Assembly (NCBI GenBank): GCA_947630025.1
Contig: CANRFZ010000014.1
Coordinates: 1-64,000, forward strand
Origin: an uncultured Lachnospiraceae bacterium
GTDB lineage: Bacteria > Bacillota > Clostridia > Lachnospirales > Lachnospiraceae
Direction of reading: 5' to 3'
DNA: 64,000 bases
The notes beneath the pieces were generated by a model. The model was not told the origin of the DNA, searched no databases, and was given only the letters and a program-made list of their open reading frames with translations. The position numbers and the translations under genes were made by a program. Every line of letters starts with the position of its first letter. The stretch's first letter is position 1. This document shows, one piece after another, positions 7,926 to 16,167 of the stretch.

Positions 7926-8633
7926 ATGCGAATCCTGATCTGTGATGACGATCCCCTGATGATCGAGCAGCTTACAAAATACTGCAAAGATTTTTTTGAT
8001 AACATCCATGTGAAATGCCCCGAACTGGCCTGTTTTTCCGATGGAGAATCTCTATTGGCCGACAAAGGCGACAAAGATATTCTTTTCCTTGATATAGAGA
8101 TGCCCGGCATGAACGGCATTTACGTGGGAAACGAATTGAAAAAGGCAAACAGCGGCATTATCATTTTTGTTGTGACTTCTTATTCCGAATATCTGGATGA
8201 AGCCATGCGTTTTCAGGTGTTCCGCTATCTGTCAAAGCCTGTGGACAAACAACGTTTTTTCCGCAATATGAAAGATGCGGTGGAACTGTATAATACCATG
8301 ACAGTCAAAATACCGGTGGAGACAAAGCAGGGCATCCACACCCTGCCCGCCTCCGCCGTCATCGCAATAGAGGCGCAGGCAAGAAAAGTAACCGTACATA
8401 CGACTCTGGGCGATCTTGCATCCGTCCACAATATGCAGTACTGGCTGAAGCTGCTCCCGAAAAACTGTTTTTTCCAGACGCACCGCAGCTTCATCGTCAA
8501 CTTGGAACACGTCACGGATTTTGACCACACCCTTGTCAATATGGCTGACGGCCAGCTCCGCGCTTATCTGACCAAGAGAAAATACAGTGCGTTTAAAGAA
8601 GCCTACCTTCTTTATCTGGAAAGTACGAGGTAA
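7926..8633 (+). CDS. LytTR-family response regulator (AgrA/VirR type)
   Basis: A 235-residue DNA-binding response regulator. The receiver domain has the acidic pair in CDDDP, the phospho-acceptor Asp56 in LFLDIEMPG and the lysine in LSKPVD. From about residue 130 a LytTR domain follows, with the typical VIAIEAQARKVTVHT strand and NCFFQTHRSFIVNL segment. The ATG at 7926 is preceded by a modest GGTGA; a GTG three codons upstream is possible. The kinase gene starts 6 bases after its stop. The usual agrB/agrD pheromone genes are absent nearby, so the signal is unknown. Confidence 0.9.
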   Translation: MRILICDDDPLMIEQLTKYCKDFFDNIHVKCPELACFSDGESLLADKGDKDILFLDIEMPGMNGIYVGNELKKANSGIIIFVVTSYSEYLDEAMRFQVFRYLSKPVDKQRFFRNMKDAVELYNTMTVKIPVETKQGIHTLPASAVIAIEAQARKVTVHTTLGDLASVHNMQYWLKLLPKNCFFQTHRSFIVNLEHVTDFDHTLVNMADGQLRAYLTKRKYSAFKEAYLLYLESTR

Positions 8634-8639
8634 TGCAAA

Positions 8640-9959
8640 ATGATCGATACGGTTTGCTACTTTTTTGCTTATGCGACAGAGGCAGTGATCCTGTGGCAGT
8701 ATTCTTCTGCCCTTTTTGCCGCCAGACGCAGGCCGCGGGTACAATTCGCAGCGCTTTTCCTTTTGTATTTTACGATGTTTGCCGTATCGCTGCTGGAATA
8801 TACATGGCTGAATATGACGTTATATCTCGTCATGAATTTTCTTTTCCTGCTTACTATGTATGACCTCAGATGGTATACCGCGCTGTTTCATTCCTCTTTT
8901 ATTGCCGCCATTATGGGGATGTGCGAATTGACCGTATATAGCGCGATAAAACGTTTCTCCCCTCATTTTCTTACGGGAACCGAACCGTTTTGGAATATGG
9001 TCGTCTTTATCTTTCTCAGCAAAATGATATTCTTCATCATCATATATATCCTGATTCATCTGCTGAAAGGGCAGCAGACATACGACCGGCAGCATAACAA
9101 ATCCGTCCTGCCGCTGATCTTTATTCCCGTAACTTCCTGCTTTATCATGCTTACCCTGGTGAGCGTCAGCGATACATTCCCGCTTTCTCCCTTTTTAGGC
9201 GGAATGGTTACGCTGATCGCCTTTTTCTTATTGATCAGCAATCTGCTGGTATTCGGCATCAACCAGTACAACCTGAAAAAGAGCATGGAATTTACCCAGA
9301 TGCAGTTGCTTCTGCAAAAAGAAGCCAACGCTGCCGAATATTATGAAATGCTGCGCCAGCAGAACGAAAACCAGCGCATCCTAATTCACGATATCAAGAA
9401 ACACCTGTATTCCATTGATATGCTGAACAGGCAGAGAGAGCATGATAAGATCGACGCATACCTGCAACGGCTGATTCATTCTTCCGACCTGAAAGAATCC
9501 GCACGGCTGTGCGAGCATGAAATGCTCAATTCCATTTTATGCCGTTATATGCGCCAATGCACTGACAACCACATCGCTTTTCACGCCGATATCCGAAGCG
9601 GAACAACGGATTTTATCGCCGACAACGACCTTACCTCTCTGTTCTGCAATCTGCTCGACAATGCAGTGGCGGCGGCCAAAGACATTCCGGACGCATTTAT
9701 TGAAATCAGCACAGGCAAAAAAGAGAAAACGCCGTTTACCGTTCTGACCGTCATAAACTCCTGCCGGGCCAATCCTTTTACCGGCGAAAACGGCAGTCCG
9801 GCTATCAGGACGCCCGGCAGCCATAATCATGGGTTCGGACTGAAAAGCATCCGCAAAATTGCCGCCAAATACAATGGGGATATGCAGATCTACTACAATT
9901 CCGATACGCTGACGTTCCATACGATCATCACCTTAAAGCGGCAGGGATTTTCTGCATGA
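8640..9959 (+). CDS. GHKL-domain sensor histidine kinase (AgrC-like)
   Basis: A 439-residue membrane sensor. Residues 1-215 hold about six hydrophobic spans, followed by a coiled linker and the kinase part. His250 in LIHDIKKHL is the expected phosphorylation site, the N box is CNLLDNAVAAA and the G box is HGFGLKSIRKIA, as in the AgrC/GHKL class. It pairs with the LytTR regulator encoded immediately upstream, 6 bases away. The ligand is not evident. Neither a signal-peptide precursor nor an AgrB-like processing enzyme is encoded between 6.3 and 10.2 kb. Confidence 0.9.
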   Translation: MIDTVCYFFAYATEAVILWQYSSALFAARRRPRVQFAALFLLYFTMFAVSLLEYTWLNMTLYLVMNFLFLLTMYDLRWYTALFHSSFIAAIMGMCELTVYSAIKRFSPHFLTGTEPFWNMVVFIFLSKMIFFIIIYILIHLLKGQQTYDRQHNKSVLPLIFIPVTSCFIMLTLVSVSDTFPLSPFLGGMVTLIAFFLLISNLLVFGINQYNLKKSMEFTQMQLLLQKEANAAEYYEMLRQQNENQRILIHDIKKHLYSIDMLNRQREHDKIDAYLQRLIHSSDLKESARLCEHEMLNSILCRYMRQCTDNHIAFHADIRSGTTDFIADNDLTSLFCNLLDNAVAAAKDIPDAFIEISTGKKEKTPFTVLTVINSCRANPFTGENGSPAIRTPGSHNHGFGLKSIRKIAAKYNGDMQIYYNSDTLTFHTIITLKRQGFSA

Positions 9960-10016
9960 CAATTATCGGCCATATCTGCCAATCTCTTATGACACGGTTT
10001 CTTTGCCAGCGCCTTG

Positions 10017-10045
10017 TTTACAAACAGAAACGGTTGTGGTATATT
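10017..10045 (+). promoter_or_regulatory. Promoter of yerC
   Basis: TTTACA (10017-10022), a 17-base spacer and TATATT (10040-10045). Transcription would start near 10052, leaving a 135-base leader. Confidence 0.7.
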
Positions 10046-10072
10046 CATACATAACAGTATTAAAGTTTTAAT

Positions 10073-10150
10073 GTGTGAAAGTGTGCGGCGGCCCGGTGCG
10101 CGTCACGCTGATGCGGATGCCGCGGAAAACCGCCTTCACGATTTTCACAC
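10073..10150 (+). ncRNA. Long structured leader of the yerC mRNA
   Basis: GTGTGAAA at 10073-10080 pairs perfectly with TTTCACAC at 10143-10150. The helix extends inward through 10081-10085 with 10137-10142, then GGCGG (10087-10091) with CCGCC (10130-10134). Two short hairpins (10100-10108 and 10113-10123) sit in the head. The result is a rod-like element of about 78 nt without a T-run. It matches no riboswitch class I know. It may control translation of yerC or simply be a stable leader. Confidence 0.5.
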
Positions 10151-10186
10151 CGTCTTGTCACAAGGGTACTCCGGAAAGGAAATCGT

Positions 10187-10477
10187 ATGAACAAAAAACT
10201 GAAAAACGATGCCGTAGACCATTTATTTGACGCCGTTCTGCAGCTCAGGACGAGGGAGGAATGCTATAGCTTTTTTGAAGATCTGTGCACGATCAACGAG
10301 CTTCTGTCGCTGTCGCAGCGCTTCGAGGTGGCCGCCATGTTGAGTGACGGCAATACCTATCTGGAGATTGCAGACAAGACGGGCGCCTCCACCGCCACAA
10401 TCAGCCGCGTCAACCGTTCCCTGAATTACGGAAACGACGGATACAACATGATTCTGGAGCGGATGCGCCCGCAGTAA
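10187..10477 (+). CDS. yerC: YerC/YecD family TrpR-like DNA-binding protein
   Basis: A 96-residue protein of the TrpR-related YerC family. The family pattern LRTREECYSFFEDLCTINEL is followed by LSQRFEVAAML and a helix-turn-helix (YLEIADKTGASTATISRVNRSL). The Trp-repressor fold binds DNA as a dimer, but YerC members have no established corepressor or regulon. The ATG at 10187 follows GGAAAGGAAATCGT. It is preceded by an unusually structured leader and ends 7 bases from the convergent M23-like gene. Confidence 0.92.
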   Translation: MNKKLKNDAVDHLFDAVLQLRTREECYSFFEDLCTINELLSLSQRFEVAAMLSDGNTYLEIADKTGASTATISRVNRSLNYGNDGYNMILERMRPQ

Positions 10478-10484
10478 CGTGCCT

Positions 10485-11171
10485 TTAGCCATCGATATTG
10501 ATCAGTTCCATCGGATCGATGTACTTTTCTTCATAAGTGATCTGGTAGCCCAGCTCGGTGTTGTCCTCTCCGATCACATAGAGGATCGCGCCCTTGACCA
10601 CCGCGTCGCCCTCTTTGACCATGACGTCTCCGTCGTTGCGGTAGATCGTGGTGTAGCCGTTGCCGTGGTCGATCTTGATACAGTGAAGATACTGGCTATC
10701 CGTGATGATCGAGCTGACCGTGCCGTCGGCAGCCGCAATCACGCTGCTCCCCTCCGAGCCGGTGAGCTTGACCATAGGTTCGTCGCCCTCCACCGTTTCC
10801 AGAGACGCCGAGGAAGACAACGGGAACCCGATCGGCATATGCGCCTGCGCCTGTTCCTGCTCTACGGCCTCCTCCTGCTCTACCTTCTGGTTGATCGTGT
10901 CGCTGAGGATGAGAACCTTGTCCGCCAGCTCCTGCCTGAGAGAAGCCAGATCTTCGTTTTCCTCCTGAAGCTGCGCGATGTTCTCCTGCTGCGCCTGCGT
11001 CTGCGCGGTGAGCTGCGCGATCTGCTCGCGGTCGCTGCGGCAGATAAGCGCCAGAACCACGATCACGGCGATCACGATAAGCGCCGGTATCTCCACGGCC
11101 CGCGGGCCGATTCCCATCTGACGGATGCGCCCCTCCTTGGAGTCCACAAACAACATCAGCATATATCCCAT
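10485..11171 (-). CDS. Membrane-anchored M23-like protein with degenerate active site
   Basis: A 228-residue protein with one N-terminal membrane span (VEIPALIVIAVIVVLALIC), a Gln/Glu-rich coiled coil and a C-terminal LytM/M23 fold (GSSVIAAADGTVSSI, then IKIDHGNGYTTIY). The zinc-site motifs are lost: the usual HxH segment reads GYQITYE and the YAHL segment reads YRNDG, so peptidase activity is unlikely. It may act as a scaffold or activator, as SpoIIQ- and EnvC-like proteins do. Start choice is uncertain. The ATG at 11171 has only a distant GGCGG, while a textbook GGAGGTGAT lies 8 bases before an in-frame CTG at 11204. Confidence 0.8.
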   Translation of the reverse strand: MGYMLMLFVDSKEGRIRQMGIGPRAVEIPALIVIAVIVVLALICRSDREQIAQLTAQTQAQQENIAQLQEENEDLASLRQELADKVLILSDTINQKVEQEEAVEQEQAQAHMPIGFPLSSSASLETVEGDEPMVKLTGSEGSSVIAAADGTVSSIITDSQYLHCIKIDHGNGYTTIYRNDGDVMVKEGDAVVKGAILYVIGEDNTELGYQITYEEKYIDPMELINIDG

Positions 11172-11316
11172 TTTTCTTTTTTTACCGCCTTCTCCGTCTT
11201 TCAGTGAAATCACCTCCGTTTGCACGCTGCGGTACTCTATCTGTTACGCTATACCTCTGCATTTTGACTGACTTTATAAGCCGGACACCTCGTTGTGTGT
11301 TCACGAGCCTGCGCTT

Positions 11317-11346
11317 ATTTTACCATATCCCACATGAAAAAGGCAA
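11317..11346 (-). promoter_or_regulatory. Promoter of the M23-like gene
   Basis: On the minus strand TTGCCT (11341-11346), an 18-base spacer and TAAAAT (11317-11322), with an extended TGG before the -10. The 337-base gap between 11171 and 11509 otherwise holds only this promoter, the csp promoter and a small CTCGT/ACGAG hairpin near 11290-11308. Confidence 0.65.
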
Positions 11347-11428
11347 CTATTGTTTACATAATGTTTCCCGCCGCTACTCTCTCCGAGCGCGGATTCTGAA
11401 AAAAAACCGCAAAATCCAAAAACAATTC

Positions 11429-11457
11429 TTTACATTTGTAAGGACATATGCTATTCT
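11429..11457 (+). promoter_or_regulatory. Promoter of the cold-shock gene
   Basis: TTTACA (11429-11434), a 17-base spacer and TATTCT (11452-11457). The leader of about 45 bases is shorter than that of cold-induced cspA of E. coli. Confidence 0.65.
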
Positions 11458-11508
11458 ATGAATGTTGACACAAACAACAGATCTATAAATTTTTTGGAGG
11501 TATGTACG

Positions 11509-11709
11509 ATGAACAAAGGTACAGTAAAATGGTTTAACAACCAAAAAGGCTATGGCTTCATCTCTGATGAGCAGGGCAACGATGTTTTCGTTCATTACTC
11601 CGGACTTAATATGGAAGGCTTCAAGTCTCTCGAAGAAGGCGCTTCCGTTGAGTACGAAGTAGTAAATGGCGAAAAAGGCCCTCAGGCCGTCAACGTAACA
11701 AAGTTATAA
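11509..11709 (+). CDS. csp: Cold-shock protein, CspA family
   Basis: A 66-residue single cold-shock domain. It has the nucleic-acid-binding motifs RNP1 (KGYGFI) and RNP2 (VFVHYS) and the typical start [17 protein letters not shown]. It binds single-stranded RNA and DNA and acts as an RNA chaperone. The ATG at 11509 follows TTTTGGAGG with an 8-base spacer, a strong ribosome-binding site suited to high expression. It is monocistronic, with its own promoter and terminator. Confidence 0.97.
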   Translation: MNKGTVKWFNNQKGYGFISDEQGNDVFVHYSGLNMEGFKSLEEGASVEYEVVNGEKGPQAVNVTKL

Positions 11710-11814
11710 GAAACATCGTCTTATAGCGGTTATAATCGGCATTATGATGTACCTGTTCTTAAATATAAATGATGAATTTTATTTAGAATTTGCAGTATTT
11801 CATAACGGATTAGG

Positions 11815-11845
11815 AAAGACCTGTCGCACAGACAGGTCTTTTTTT
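11815..11845. terminator. Terminator between csp and hisA
   Basis: AAAGACCTGTC (11815-11825) pairs with GACAGGTCTTT (11831-11841) around a 5-base loop, followed by a T-run on the plus strand. It ends csp and lies just after the convergent hisA stop. Confidence 0.85.
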
Positions 11846-11847
11846 GG

Positions 11848-12627
11848 TCAGTTTTCCCGGCACACCGCCAGCACATCCTCGAATTTCAGCGTTCCGCCGA
11901 ACAGATCCAGCGCGCTTCCCACCGTCACATTCACCCGGCCCCGGCCCAGCTCCTTTAAGAGCAGCAGGTCTTCATAACTGTGCACACCGCCGGCGTAAGT
12001 CACCGGAATGCCGTCGTAAGCGCCCAGTACCGCGGCGAGATCGCGGTCGATGCCGGACGCCTTTCCCTCCACGTCTACCGCGTGGACGAGAAATTCGCTG
12101 CAGTACTCCGCCAGCTTCCGCAGCGTCTCCACGGTGAGTTCTTCGTCTGTCTCTTTCTGCCATCTGTCGGTCACGATCAGGTAACGGCCATCCTTTTTGC
12201 GGGCGCTCAGATCCAGCACCAGCCGCTTGCTGCCGACCTTCCTCTCCAGCTCCCGCAGCCTGTCGTAGCGGATGCTGCCGTCGCGGAACACATAGGACGT
12301 GACGATCACATGGCTCGCCCCGGCGTCCAGAAACTCCCCCGCATTGTCCGGGGTGATGCCGCCGCCCGCCTGCAGGCCGCCCGGATAGGCCCGAAGCGCC
12401 GCCAGCGCCTGCGCTTTCGTCCGATCGTAATAGGGTGAATCGGCGGCATTGAGCAGAATGACATGGCCGTTTCGGATGCGGCGGTCACGATACAGGCGGG
12501 CATAAAACGCCGCGTCCTGCGCCGCGACGAAATTCTCCTGCGCCAGATCGTTTCTGTCCCGGAGGCTTGCGCCGACGATCTGTTTTACGCTGCCGTTATG
12601 AATATCGATACAGGGACGAAATTCCAT
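11848..12627 (-). CDS. hisA: Eukaryotic-type HisA: phosphoribosylformimino-AICAR-phosphate isomerase
   Basis: A 259-residue TIM-barrel enzyme for the fourth step of histidine synthesis (ProFAR to PRFAR). The sequence matches the eukaryotic His6 type rather than usual bacterial HisA: it begins FRPCIDIHNGSVKQIVG and continues LQAGGGI, HVIVTSYVF, LVLDLSARKKDGRY, FLVHAVDVEGKASGID and VGSALDLFGG, all close to the yeast HIS6 patterns I recall. The catalytic aspartates in CIDIHNG and HAVDVEG are present. It stands alone, not in a his operon, and is convergent with csp. The assignment is strong; the evolutionary source is inference. Confidence 0.9.
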   Translation of the reverse strand: MEFRPCIDIHNGSVKQIVGASLRDRNDLAQENFVAAQDAAFYARLYRDRRIRNGHVILLNAADSPYYDRTKAQALAALRAYPGGLQAGGGITPDNAGEFLDAGASHVIVTSYVFRDGSIRYDRLRELERKVGSKRLVLDLSARKKDGRYLIVTDRWQKETDEELTVETLRKLAEYCSEFLVHAVDVEGKASGIDRDLAAVLGAYDGIPVTYAGGVHSYEDLLLLKELGRGRVNVTVGSALDLFGGTLKFEDVLAVCREN

Positions 12628-12801
12628 TTTTTTCCGCTTTCTGATTAAAAATTCTTATTTTTGGCAGAACGTCCGCCATGAATATTTTATGTTCCAACTG
12701 ACATAATAACATACGAGCAGGTTTTTTTGTATCAAAAAATGCTCTGCCGTTTCCGCTGCGCGGAATGGTGCAGGGCAGACCGGCTCGGATTGGAGGCAAT
12801 T

Positions 12802-13263
12802 ATGAAAAAGGCGAAAGCATTATTCCTCGTATCGCTTGCGGTGCTGGCCATGACTGCCTTTACCGCCTGCGGCGTAAACGGCGCGGCGGGCGCGGGCGAC
12901 ACGGCCCAGAATATCACGGACAACGATACGAACCATAACGCGGCTTCGGACAGCGCTGCGGCAGACGACGCGGATCGTGCGGCCCGCGACAGTGCGGCGG
13001 ACGATATTTCCGGCGCGGCGGCAGACGACACGGCTGACAACACGATGGACGCAGACGGCGACTTCGATTACGTCAATGATGTGACCGCCGGAGACAACGA
13101 CGGCGGCGCGGCGGATCGCGACGCTGACAAGGCAGAGAACGGCAGCTCCGTATTAAACGACGTCGGAGACGCGGTAGACAATGCCGGCGACGCAGCCGCA
13201 GATGTGATCGACGGCGCGGCGGACGGCGTAGCGGAAGGCATATCCGACCTGTCGGGCCGTTAG
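12802..13263 (+). CDS. Small Asp/Ala-rich lipoprotein
   Basis: A 153-residue predicted lipoprotein. The signal sequence MKKAKALFLVSLAVLAMTA ends in FTAC, with Cys23. The mature part is almost entirely Asp, Ala, Gly and Asn with little hydrophobic character, so it is probably disordered and strongly acidic. The ATG at 12802 follows TTGGAGG. It has no recognised domain. It resembles the acidic linkers of the other lipoproteins in this window (32978 and 34691) and could be a surface spacer or cation-binding protein. It is monocistronic with its own terminator. Confidence 0.75.
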   Translation: MKKAKALFLVSLAVLAMTAFTACGVNGAAGAGDTAQNITDNDTNHNAASDSAAADDADRAARDSAADDISGAAADDTADNTMDADGDFDYVNDVTAGDNDGGAADRDADKAENGSSVLNDVGDAVDNAGDAAADVIDGAADGVAEGISDLSGR

Positions 13264-13268
13264 TTGGG

Positions 13269-13303
13269 AAATCCGTCCCACAGCGTATGCGGGACGGATT
13301 TTT
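13269..13303. terminator. Terminator between the acidic lipoprotein gene and fbp
   Basis: AAATCCGTCCC (13269-13279) pairs with GGGACGGATTT (13291-13301), followed by T residues on the plus strand. It can serve both convergent genes. Confidence 0.85.
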
Positions 13304-13319
13304 CGTTGCGGGCCTCCGG

Positions 13320-15278
13320 CTACTTCTCGATAATCAGCCCTTCCCTGTATGCCTGCAGCAGTTCCTCGAGCTGATGGATGCTCTCCCGCAGCTCCGCGCC
13401 GATATCCGTGTCGGCGATCTTCTGCCGCATACTGCTGGTCTCCAGAATGATGGAATCGGAAAAGATATCCGACTCGTGCAGGATGGCCGACTCCGTGGAT
13501 TCAAACGGCTCGTGCGCCACCAGCCGCATTCCGTGGGAGTTGACCACCAGCGTATAGCCCGCGATGCCCGTCTTATCCTGATACGCCTTGGAGAAACCGC
13601 CGTCGATGATCAGCAGCTTGCCGCCGCATTTGATCGGGGACTCGCCTTTCTTGCGCTCCACGGGCACATGGCCGTTGACGATATGGGAATGCTTCTCGTC
13701 CAGCCCAAATTCCCACATGATCTTTTCGATCACAACTTCATTATCCAGCAGCTTATAGTAGCTGTTTTTCGTCTCCTTGTGCAGCCGCTCGTCTTCCACA
13801 AAATAGCGCTCAAAGGTCGCCATCTTATCTTTGCCGAACACCGGGGAATTGGGCCCCGCCCAGATATACCAGATGATGTCCTGCCCTTTTAATTTTTCTT
13901 TCAGGTTGTTGTCCGCGTAGTAGCCTTTGCGGGCATAGTGCTCCAGCACGTCGTAGAGCGCCTTGCCGCTATACTCCTCCCCATAGACGTTGACTTTGCT
14001 GAAATTGCCCTTGTCGTCCATCGGCACGCAGCCGTGGTAGAGCAGATTGGAGTTGTGGACTTTATACAGGCCGCCTTTGGAAAAAAGGAATCTGACGTGC
14101 TTCTGCAGCTTTTCACACTTGACAAAAGCCTGCCGCAGGCGTTCCATCACCTGTTCCTCCTGCTCCGTCAGCTCGTAGGGCCTGTCCCTGTTGACGGTGG
14201 GGAAGTCCACATCTTTCATGGCATAGGATACGCCGTCCAGCACAAGCGCCTTGTTTTCATAATCCACCTTGTCCAGCAGCAGTCTGTCCTCCATGCCGAA
14301 CTCCGGGCGGCGCATGATGAGCTGGCCCTCCAGCTTAAACTGGATGATGGAGATCGCCTTGTGCATCTTCATGTCCAGACTCAGATCCTTTGTGTCGTAG
14401 TCCGTGTTGTACTTGATGGCAAAAGCGCTGCAGTCCGTGTCCCTGTAGGCGTCCAGCGCAAACGTGGCCAGCGGGATCAGGTTGATGCCGTAGCCCTCCT
14501 CCAGCGTGTCCAGATTGCCGTAGCGCGCCGCCATCCGTATCACGTTGGCGATGCACGCCAGATGTCCGCTGGCCGCGCCCATCCATACGATGTCATGGTT
14601 GCCCCACTGGACGTCCACGGAGTGATAGCCGCAAAGCGTATCCATGATGATATGCGGGCCGGGCCCTCTGTCATAGATGTCGCCCACGATGTGCAGATGG
14701 TCGATGACGAGCCGCTGGATCAGGTTGCTCAGCGCGATAATAAAATCCTGCGCCCTGCCGATGCGGATGATCGTGTGGATGATCTCGTTGTAGTAGGCTT
14801 CCTTGTCCTGCACCTCGGCTTTCTCCGTGATCAGCTCCTCGATAATATAGGAAAAGTCCTTCGGCAGCGCCTTGCGCACTTTGGAGCGGGTATATTTGGA
14901 CGAAACGCGCTTGGTGATCTGCACCAGACGGTGCAGCGTGATCTTGTACCAGTCCTCGATGGAATTTTCATCTTCTTCCTTCAGGATCAGATCCAGCTTC
15001 TCCCGCGGATAATAGATCAGCGTCGCCAGACTCTTTTTGTCCTTCAGGCTCAGCGTATTACCGAACTCCTCGTCGATCTTGCGGCGCACGGAGCCGGAGC
15101 CGTTCTTCAGCACATGGTTGAACTGCTCGTACTCGCCGTGGATATCCGTCATAAAGTGCTCCGTCCCTTTCGGCAGGTTCAGGATCGCCTGCAGGTTGAT
15201 GATCTCCGTGGACGCAGCCGCGATCGTGGGATACTGCTTGGATAAACTTTTCAGATATTTCAATTCCAGATCGTCCAT
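13320..15278 (-). CDS. fbp: Class III fructose-1,6-bisphosphatase
   Basis: A 652-residue Firmicutes-type (class III) FBPase, which hydrolyses fructose-1,6-bisphosphate to fructose-6-phosphate in gluconeogenesis. The metallophosphatase motifs are visible: TDIHGEYEQF near residue 43, VGDIYDRGPGPH, WGNHDIVWMGA and, near the C-terminus, NGHVPVE. The length is typical (about 640-660). It lies 106 bases downstream of dapB on the same strand, but the gap carries a repeat and it may have its own promoter. Confidence 0.96.
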   Translation of the reverse strand: MDDLELKYLKSLSKQYPTIAAASTEIINLQAILNLPKGTEHFMTDIHGEYEQFNHVLKNGSGSVRRKIDEEFGNTLSLKDKKSLATLIYYPREKLDLILKEEDENSIEDWYKITLHRLVQITKRVSSKYTRSKVRKALPKDFSYIIEELITEKAEVQDKEAYYNEIIHTIIRIGRAQDFIIALSNLIQRLVIDHLHIVGDIYDRGPGPHIIMDTLCGYHSVDVQWGNHDIVWMGAASGHLACIANVIRMAARYGNLDTLEEGYGINLIPLATFALDAYRDTDCSAFAIKYNTDYDTKDLSLDMKMHKAISIIQFKLEGQLIMRRPEFGMEDRLLLDKVDYENKALVLDGVSYAMKDVDFPTVNRDRPYELTEQEEQVMERLRQAFVKCEKLQKHVRFLFSKGGLYKVHNSNLLYHGCVPMDDKGNFSKVNVYGEEYSGKALYDVLEHYARKGYYADNNLKEKLKGQDIIWYIWAGPNSPVFGKDKMATFERYFVEDERLHKETKNSYYKLLDNEVVIEKIMWEFGLDEKHSHIVNGHVPVERKKGESPIKCGGKLLIIDGGFSKAYQDKTGIAGYTLVVNSHGMRLVAHEPFESTESAILHESDIFSDSIILETSSMRQKIADTDIGAELRESIHQLEELLQAYREGLIIEK

Positions 15279-15318
15279 ACTCTCCTCCGTGTCTCCGGTG
15301 TCTGCCGCCTTTTCTTAT

Positions 15319-15344
15319 CACAATTTGTCGCCACAAGTTGTCGC
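15319..15344 (-). repeat. Two tandem 13-base near-palindromic sites upstream of fbp
   Basis: CACAATTTGTCGC (15319-15331) is followed directly by CACAAGTTGTCGC (15332-15344). Each copy has an ACAA-N-TTGT dyad. The position about 40-65 bases before the fbp start suits a regulator-binding site; no regulator is known. Confidence 0.4.
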
Positions 15345-15384
15345 ATTGTCTGTCCTATGTTAAGAGCCAATGATGGTCAGATGG

Positions 15385-16155
15385 TCACATTTTTGACTGC
15401 GCGTTGATCACATCGCTCATGTCGTACATACCCGCCGGCTTGCCCGCCAGAAACTTGGCCGCCTGGACAGCGCCCTTGCCGAACACCGCCTTGGAGTAGG
15501 CCCTGTGAGAAAACGTGACGACTTCGTCCTCCCCCGCAAAGATTACGTCGTGGTCGCCCACGATCGTACCGCCCCTGACCGCGCTGATGCCGATCTCTTT
15601 CCGCGCCCTCTTTGCCCGCACCTGACTCCTGTCATACACATAGTCATAAGCGTCGTCAAACTCCTCGTTGATGGAGTCCGCCAGCGCCAGCGCCGTGCCG
15701 CTGGGCGCGTCCACCTTCTGATTGTGGTGCTTCTCCACGATCTCGATGTCAAATCCCGCGGGCGCCAGTATGCCCGCCGCCTCCTTCAACAGTTTCAGCA
15801 GCATATTGATGCCCAGCGACATATTGGCGGATTTTAAGATCGCCACCTTGCCGGATGCCTCTTTCACCTTGGCAAGCTGCGCCTCCGACAGTCCCGTAGT
15901 GCACAGTACGCAGGGGATCTGCCGCGCCACGCTGTAGTCCAGCAGCGCGTCGATGGCCGCCGCCGCGCTGAAATCGATAATGGCGTCAGCCGCCGCGTCG
16001 CAGTCCGCGATGCGCCGGAACACCGGGTAGGGATTGTTACCGTTGTCACAGGTATCCACCCCCGCCACGATCTCTATCTCGTCGTCGGCTGCGATCAGCC
16101 GGGAGATGGTCTGCCCCATCTTGCCGCTGCAGCCGTGCATGATTACTTTTACCAT
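15385..16155 (-). CDS. dapB: 4-hydroxy-tetrahydrodipicolinate reductase
   Basis: A 256-residue DapB, the NAD(P)H-dependent second step of the diaminopimelate/lysine branch. The nucleotide-binding start is VKVIMHGCSGKMGQTISRLI, and the catalytic segment EKHHNQKVDAPSGTALALAD contains the catalytic His and Lys. It follows dapA by 12 bases and shares its lysine-riboswitch-controlled transcript. Diaminopimelate is also needed for peptidoglycan and, in spore-formers, for dipicolinate. Confidence 0.97.
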   Translation of the reverse strand: MVKVIMHGCSGKMGQTISRLIAADDEIEIVAGVDTCDNGNNPYPVFRRIADCDAAADAIIDFSAAAAIDALLDYSVARQIPCVLCTTGLSEAQLAKVKEASGKVAILKSANMSLGINMLLKLLKEAAGILAPAGFDIEIVEKHHNQKVDAPSGTALALADSINEEFDDAYDYVYDRSQVRAKRARKEIGISAVRGGTIVGDHDVIFAGEDEVVTFSHRAYSKAVFGKGAVQAAKFLAGKPAGMYDMSDVINAQSKM

Positions 16156-16167
16156 AACGCTCTCCTC

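Noticed and set aside
10071-10190. A 39-codon leader peptide gene upstream of yerC
   Set aside because: It overlaps the yerC start neatly but has no ribosome-binding site and its codons coincide with the stem-loop; reported only as part of a finding.
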